From: an uncultured Ruminococcus sp.
Lineage (GTDB): Bacteria > Bacillota > Clostridia > Oscillospirales > Acutalibacteraceae
Reading direction: 5' to 3'
Length of the DNA stretch: 64,000 nt
NCBI GenBank assembly: GCA_944415425.1
Contig: CALYBP010000001.1
Span: forward strand, 23,934-87,933
In this document: positions 61,712 through 64,000 of the stretch, piece after piece
Numbering within the stretch: position 1 is the stretch's first letter
How the letters are laid out: every line of letters begins with the position of its first letter
Translations under genes and position numbers: made by a program
The notes under the pieces: generated by a model
The model's input: only the letters and a program-made list of their open reading frames with translations
What the model was told of the DNA's origin: nothing
Database searches by the model: none

Positions 61712-63691
61712 TTGAAACGAGTTACAGCGATGATACTTGCGTTGATACTCGCATTCGGAGCCTTTTCGGTTTATTCGGTAAGCGCTGCTGAGCAGCCCGT
61801 TATCTCATTTGAAACGAACAAGGCTCTTTATGTTCATGCCGTTCTTAATTCGACAGACGGCGAAGCATGGCAGGCATGGCAGAGCGAGCACGACGAAGAT
61901 TTTAACGAAGTTAATCCGGATGTAAAATATTTCTTTTTGCCGACGTCGGCAGATGAAAAAAGAGTAGATATTTATAACGGCTTTGAATCTGCGGTTACAG
62001 TAAACGGAGTGGAAATTCAATCCGGTGAGGCAGCAACCGTGAATTACGAGGTGGGCACAACATATTCAGTAAATGTGTTCGGCAAAAAATATGCCCTGAA
62101 GTTTATGAAATCAAATGCCGAAGCTGCAATTTATGTTAACAATACCGACGCAGACGGAAATGGCACTGAGCTTATGAAGTACCTCAATGTTGATAAGGAA
62201 AGAAGTGCCTCGGCAACGGGAGCTGTTGTCAGCGCAAACGGAAATATTGATAACACCACTATAAAGAAAATCAAGGGCAGAGGCAATACAACATGGGATA
62301 AGCCGAAGAAAGCTTATAATATTACATATGATGATGCTGTTTCGGTAGGCGGTATGAGCGCAACAAAGAAGTTTTCAATTCTTGCGAATTACCAGGATGA
62401 TTCTCTTTCAAGAAACAGATTTTTGTATGACCTTTCGGATGCAGTAGGAATGCCCTATGCTTCCGATTCAAGATATGTTGACTTTTACGCAAACGGCTAC
62501 TACTGGGGCTCTTATCAGATGACCCAGAAGGTTGATGTTGGCAGTTCAAACCTTATAAATGATATAGACGATGAAGCATATCTAAACTCGGACGGAACTA
62601 TAAACGAAGATTTCCCGTTCCTTTGCGAGGTTGATTCAGGCGCTACCGAGGGTGCAGACTACTTTGTCACATCATCAAGTGGAAACAAGCTGACGATCAA
62701 GGCCCCTGAGCTTGAGCCCGGCGACGCAGGCTATGACGAGGTTAAGGCTTATGTTAAATCAAAGTTTGATGCGTTCTATAATTCGCTTAAAAGCACCGTT
62801 TCCGACCCATCGGTTTATGCCGATGTTGATTCGCTTGCTAAAATCTACCTTATAAATGAGCTCGGAAAGAACTGGGACGCCGGTGTGTCGAGTTTGTACT
62901 TCGTTTACAAACAGGATTCAAACGGCCAGTATAAATTCTTTGCTTCTCCTGTATGGGACTATGACAACTCACTCGGAAACGCAGTAGGAGTAGAATCGGA
63001 GCTTGACAGCATAGGTGTAACGGATTATGAGGAGTACACAGGCTGGTGGTGTATGTACAAGGGCAGACCGAGTCCGAGAAACTGCAATAACATTATGAAT
63101 TATATGTCCCGCAACAAGACAATATTATCAAAGGCTGCAACCGTATGGTTTGAAGAGTTTGTTCCGTCAATTGAGGAGTTTGCCCAGACGGACAGCAGTG
63201 CTCCGTATACAAGCAGCTCGTCTGAGATGTACAGGGCAACCGATTATTACGCATTGCTCAAGGGCAGTGCAGAGATGAACTATCAGTGCGGATGGCTTGT
63301 TGACACAGGCTCGTGGATCAGCGACCATTCAAGCCTTAAGAAGGCTCACTATGATGTCGAAACAAACACATACACGGTTGACTCCAAGGCAACATCATAT
63401 ACTCAGGATTTTACCGGAATGTATAACTATTGCGTAGATTGGCTTGTAAGCCGTGCTGCTTGGATGTCAAGCCAAATGGCTGATGACTATGTTGCGTCAG
63501 AAAGAATTATGGGTGATGTTGACGGAGATGGTATACTTTCCATAAAAGATTCAACTCTCATTCAAAAGTATGCGGTAAATATAACTTACCTTGTTCCTTC
63601 TGTCATTAAGTGTGCCGATGTAAGCGGTGACTCAGTAGTTAATATTATGGACGCTACCGAAATCCAAAAGAAATTAGCGGGCTTGATATAA
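61712..63691 (+). CDS. CotH-family protein with C-terminal dockerin
   Basis: A 659-residue secreted protein. The signal peptide is ~1-25 (cut near VSAAEQ). A small N-terminal beta domain (~27-150) precedes the CotH domain (~150-560), with IKGRGNTTWDKPKKAYNI, SILANYQDDSLSRNRFLYDL and SPVWDYDNSLGN, all typical of the family. The last ~60 residues are a type I dockerin (GDVDGDGILSIKDSTLIQ and ADVSGDSVVNIMDATEIQ). CotH proteins can be atypical protein kinases; others have a structural role in spores or cellulosomes. It starts at TTG (61712), fixed by AGGAG eight bases upstream. Confidence 0.88.
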   Translation: MKRVTAMILALILAFGAFSVYSVSAAEQPVISFETNKALYVHAVLNSTDGEAWQAWQSEHDEDFNEVNPDVKYFFLPTSADEKRVDIYNGFESAVTVNGVEIQSGEAATVNYEVGTTYSVNVFGKKYALKFMKSNAEAAIYVNNTDADGNGTELMKYLNVDKERSASATGAVVSANGNIDNTTIKKIKGRGNTTWDKPKKAYNITYDDAVSVGGMSATKKFSILANYQDDSLSRNRFLYDLSDAVGMPYASDSRYVDFYANGYYWGSYQMTQKVDVGSSNLINDIDDEAYLNSDGTINEDFPFLCEVDSGATEGADYFVTSSSGNKLTIKAPELEPGDAGYDEVKAYVKSKFDAFYNSLKSTVSDPSVYADVDSLAKIYLINELGKNWDAGVSSLYFVYKQDSNGQYKFFASPVWDYDNSLGNAVGVESELDSIGVTDYEEYTGWWCMYKGRPSPRNCNNIMNYMSRNKTILSKAATVWFEEFVPSIEEFAQTDSSAPYTSSSSEMYRATDYYALLKGSAEMNYQCGWLVDTGSWISDHSSLKKAHYDVETNTYTVDSKATSYTQDFTGMYNYCVDWLVSRAAWMSSQMADDYVASERIMGDVDGDGILSIKDSTLIQKYAVNITYLVPSVIKCADVSGDSVVNIMDATEIQKKLAGLI

Positions 63692-63790
63692 GAATCTCGG
63701 AGCGCTTGCTGTGCGGCGTCAAAAGACGGGTGCAGTATAATTAGAAGATTTGTATATTTCGGCCTTTAAAATTAATAGGTGATAGTGTTT

Positions 63791-63828
63791 TACGGCAGTC
63801 TTTTAAGGACTGCCGTACTTTTTATTTT
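63791..63828 (+). terminator. Terminator of the CotH-dockerin gene
   Basis: TACGGCAGTC and GACTGCCGTA form a 10-bp stem with loop TTTTAAG, followed by CTTTTTATTTT. The stretch 63692-63790 before it shows no gene. Confidence 0.88.
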
Positions 63829-63830
63829 AT

Positions 63831-63925
63831 AGGAAAGTGCGTGAAAACGGTCGGGAAGAAAAAATTTGATAACATCAGCCTGTCTGCCCGAATTGCGTGT
63901 CGAGGCACTCGATTTTTGACTTGAT
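63831..63925 (+). repeat. Dispersed intergenic repeat, copy 4 (tandem unit 1)
   Basis: A full 95-base unit: AGGAAAGTGC, GAAAACGGTCGGG, the core TTTGATAACATCAGCCTG, TCTGCCCGAATTGCGTG, then TCGAG-GCA-CTCGA and five T. A second unit follows directly. Confidence 0.85.
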
Positions 63926-64000
63926 AGGAAAGCACACGAAAACGGTCGGGAAGAAAAGTTTTGATAACATCAGCCTGTCTGCCCGAATTGCGTGTCGAGG
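63926..64000 (+). repeat. Dispersed intergenic repeat, copy 5 (tandem unit 2, cut by window end)
   Basis: Starts AGGAAAGCACACG exactly 95 bases after unit 1 and matches it closely from GAAAACGGTCGGG to the window edge. Confidence 0.85.

Noticed and set aside
63831..64000. CRISPR array at the window end
   Set aside because: The 95-base units are directly adjacent without unique spacers, and similar single copies occur elsewhere.

Overview
The window comes from a low-GC Gram-positive anaerobe of the Clostridia, most likely a Ruminococcus-type gut bacterium close to R. bromii. Visible evidence: spoIIE and sigG, pyruvate formate-lyase, a class B sortase, strong ribosome binding sites, and secreted starch-binding and CotH proteins ending in type I dockerins, plus a lipoprotein with a cohesin-like domain. 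The genus is an inference, not a database result. No insertion sequence, prophage or CRISPR array was seen.

Layout. 1-6437 is the 3' part of a fatty-acid synthesis operon (fabD end, fabG, fabF, accB, fabZ, accC, accD, accA). 6574-10228 is rpmG-secE-nusG-rplK-rplA-rplJ-rplL with L1-type leader hairpins and an L10 leader/attenuator. 10373-19739 mixes housekeeping and envelope genes: a zinc-ribbon membrane protein, a HAD phosphatase and 2-hydroxyacid dehydrogenase on divergent promoters that share one -35 box, a DUF815 ATPase, a solute-binding lipoprotein with a peptidoglycan-binding tail, an acetyltransferase and an L,D-transpeptidase. 19786-22990 is a ZTP riboswitch followed by pflB and pflA. 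23127-25138 is nadA-mnmA on the minus strand. 25303-28111 is a cell-surface module: an SPQTG-type surface protein, sortase B and an LCP ligase. 28186-33288 holds ruvX, spoIIE, yerC, a methyltransferase and hslO. Four tRNAs (Val, Asp, Phe, Gly) follow at 33439-33760. 34026-39044 holds an orphan phosphoribosyltransferase, an acidic surface protein, dusB, glyA and rarA.

39320-43370 encodes a double-CBM26 dockerin protein and a GH13 alpha-amylase in one operon. sigG, a cyclophilin/HAD pair, an S1-domain protein, rmuC and ireB follow. pheS-pheT lies behind a Phe T-box on the minus strand. 53574-57475 is a YtrA-type GntR/ABC operon with prolyl-tRNA editing protein ProX next to it. 58428-60466 is a probable vitamin B6 salvage operon (pdxK, ECF S component, radical SAM). 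60621-63691 has the cohesin-like lipoprotein and a CotH-dockerin protein, divergently arranged.

How it fits together: the amylase, the CBM26-dockerin protein, the CotH-dockerin protein and the cohesin-like lipoprotein could all belong to a surface starch-degrading complex (amylosome). A family of about 95-nt intergenic repeats, five copies in this window with a conserved core and a terminal hairpin that keeps its pairing, is the clearest structure not explained by known feature types.
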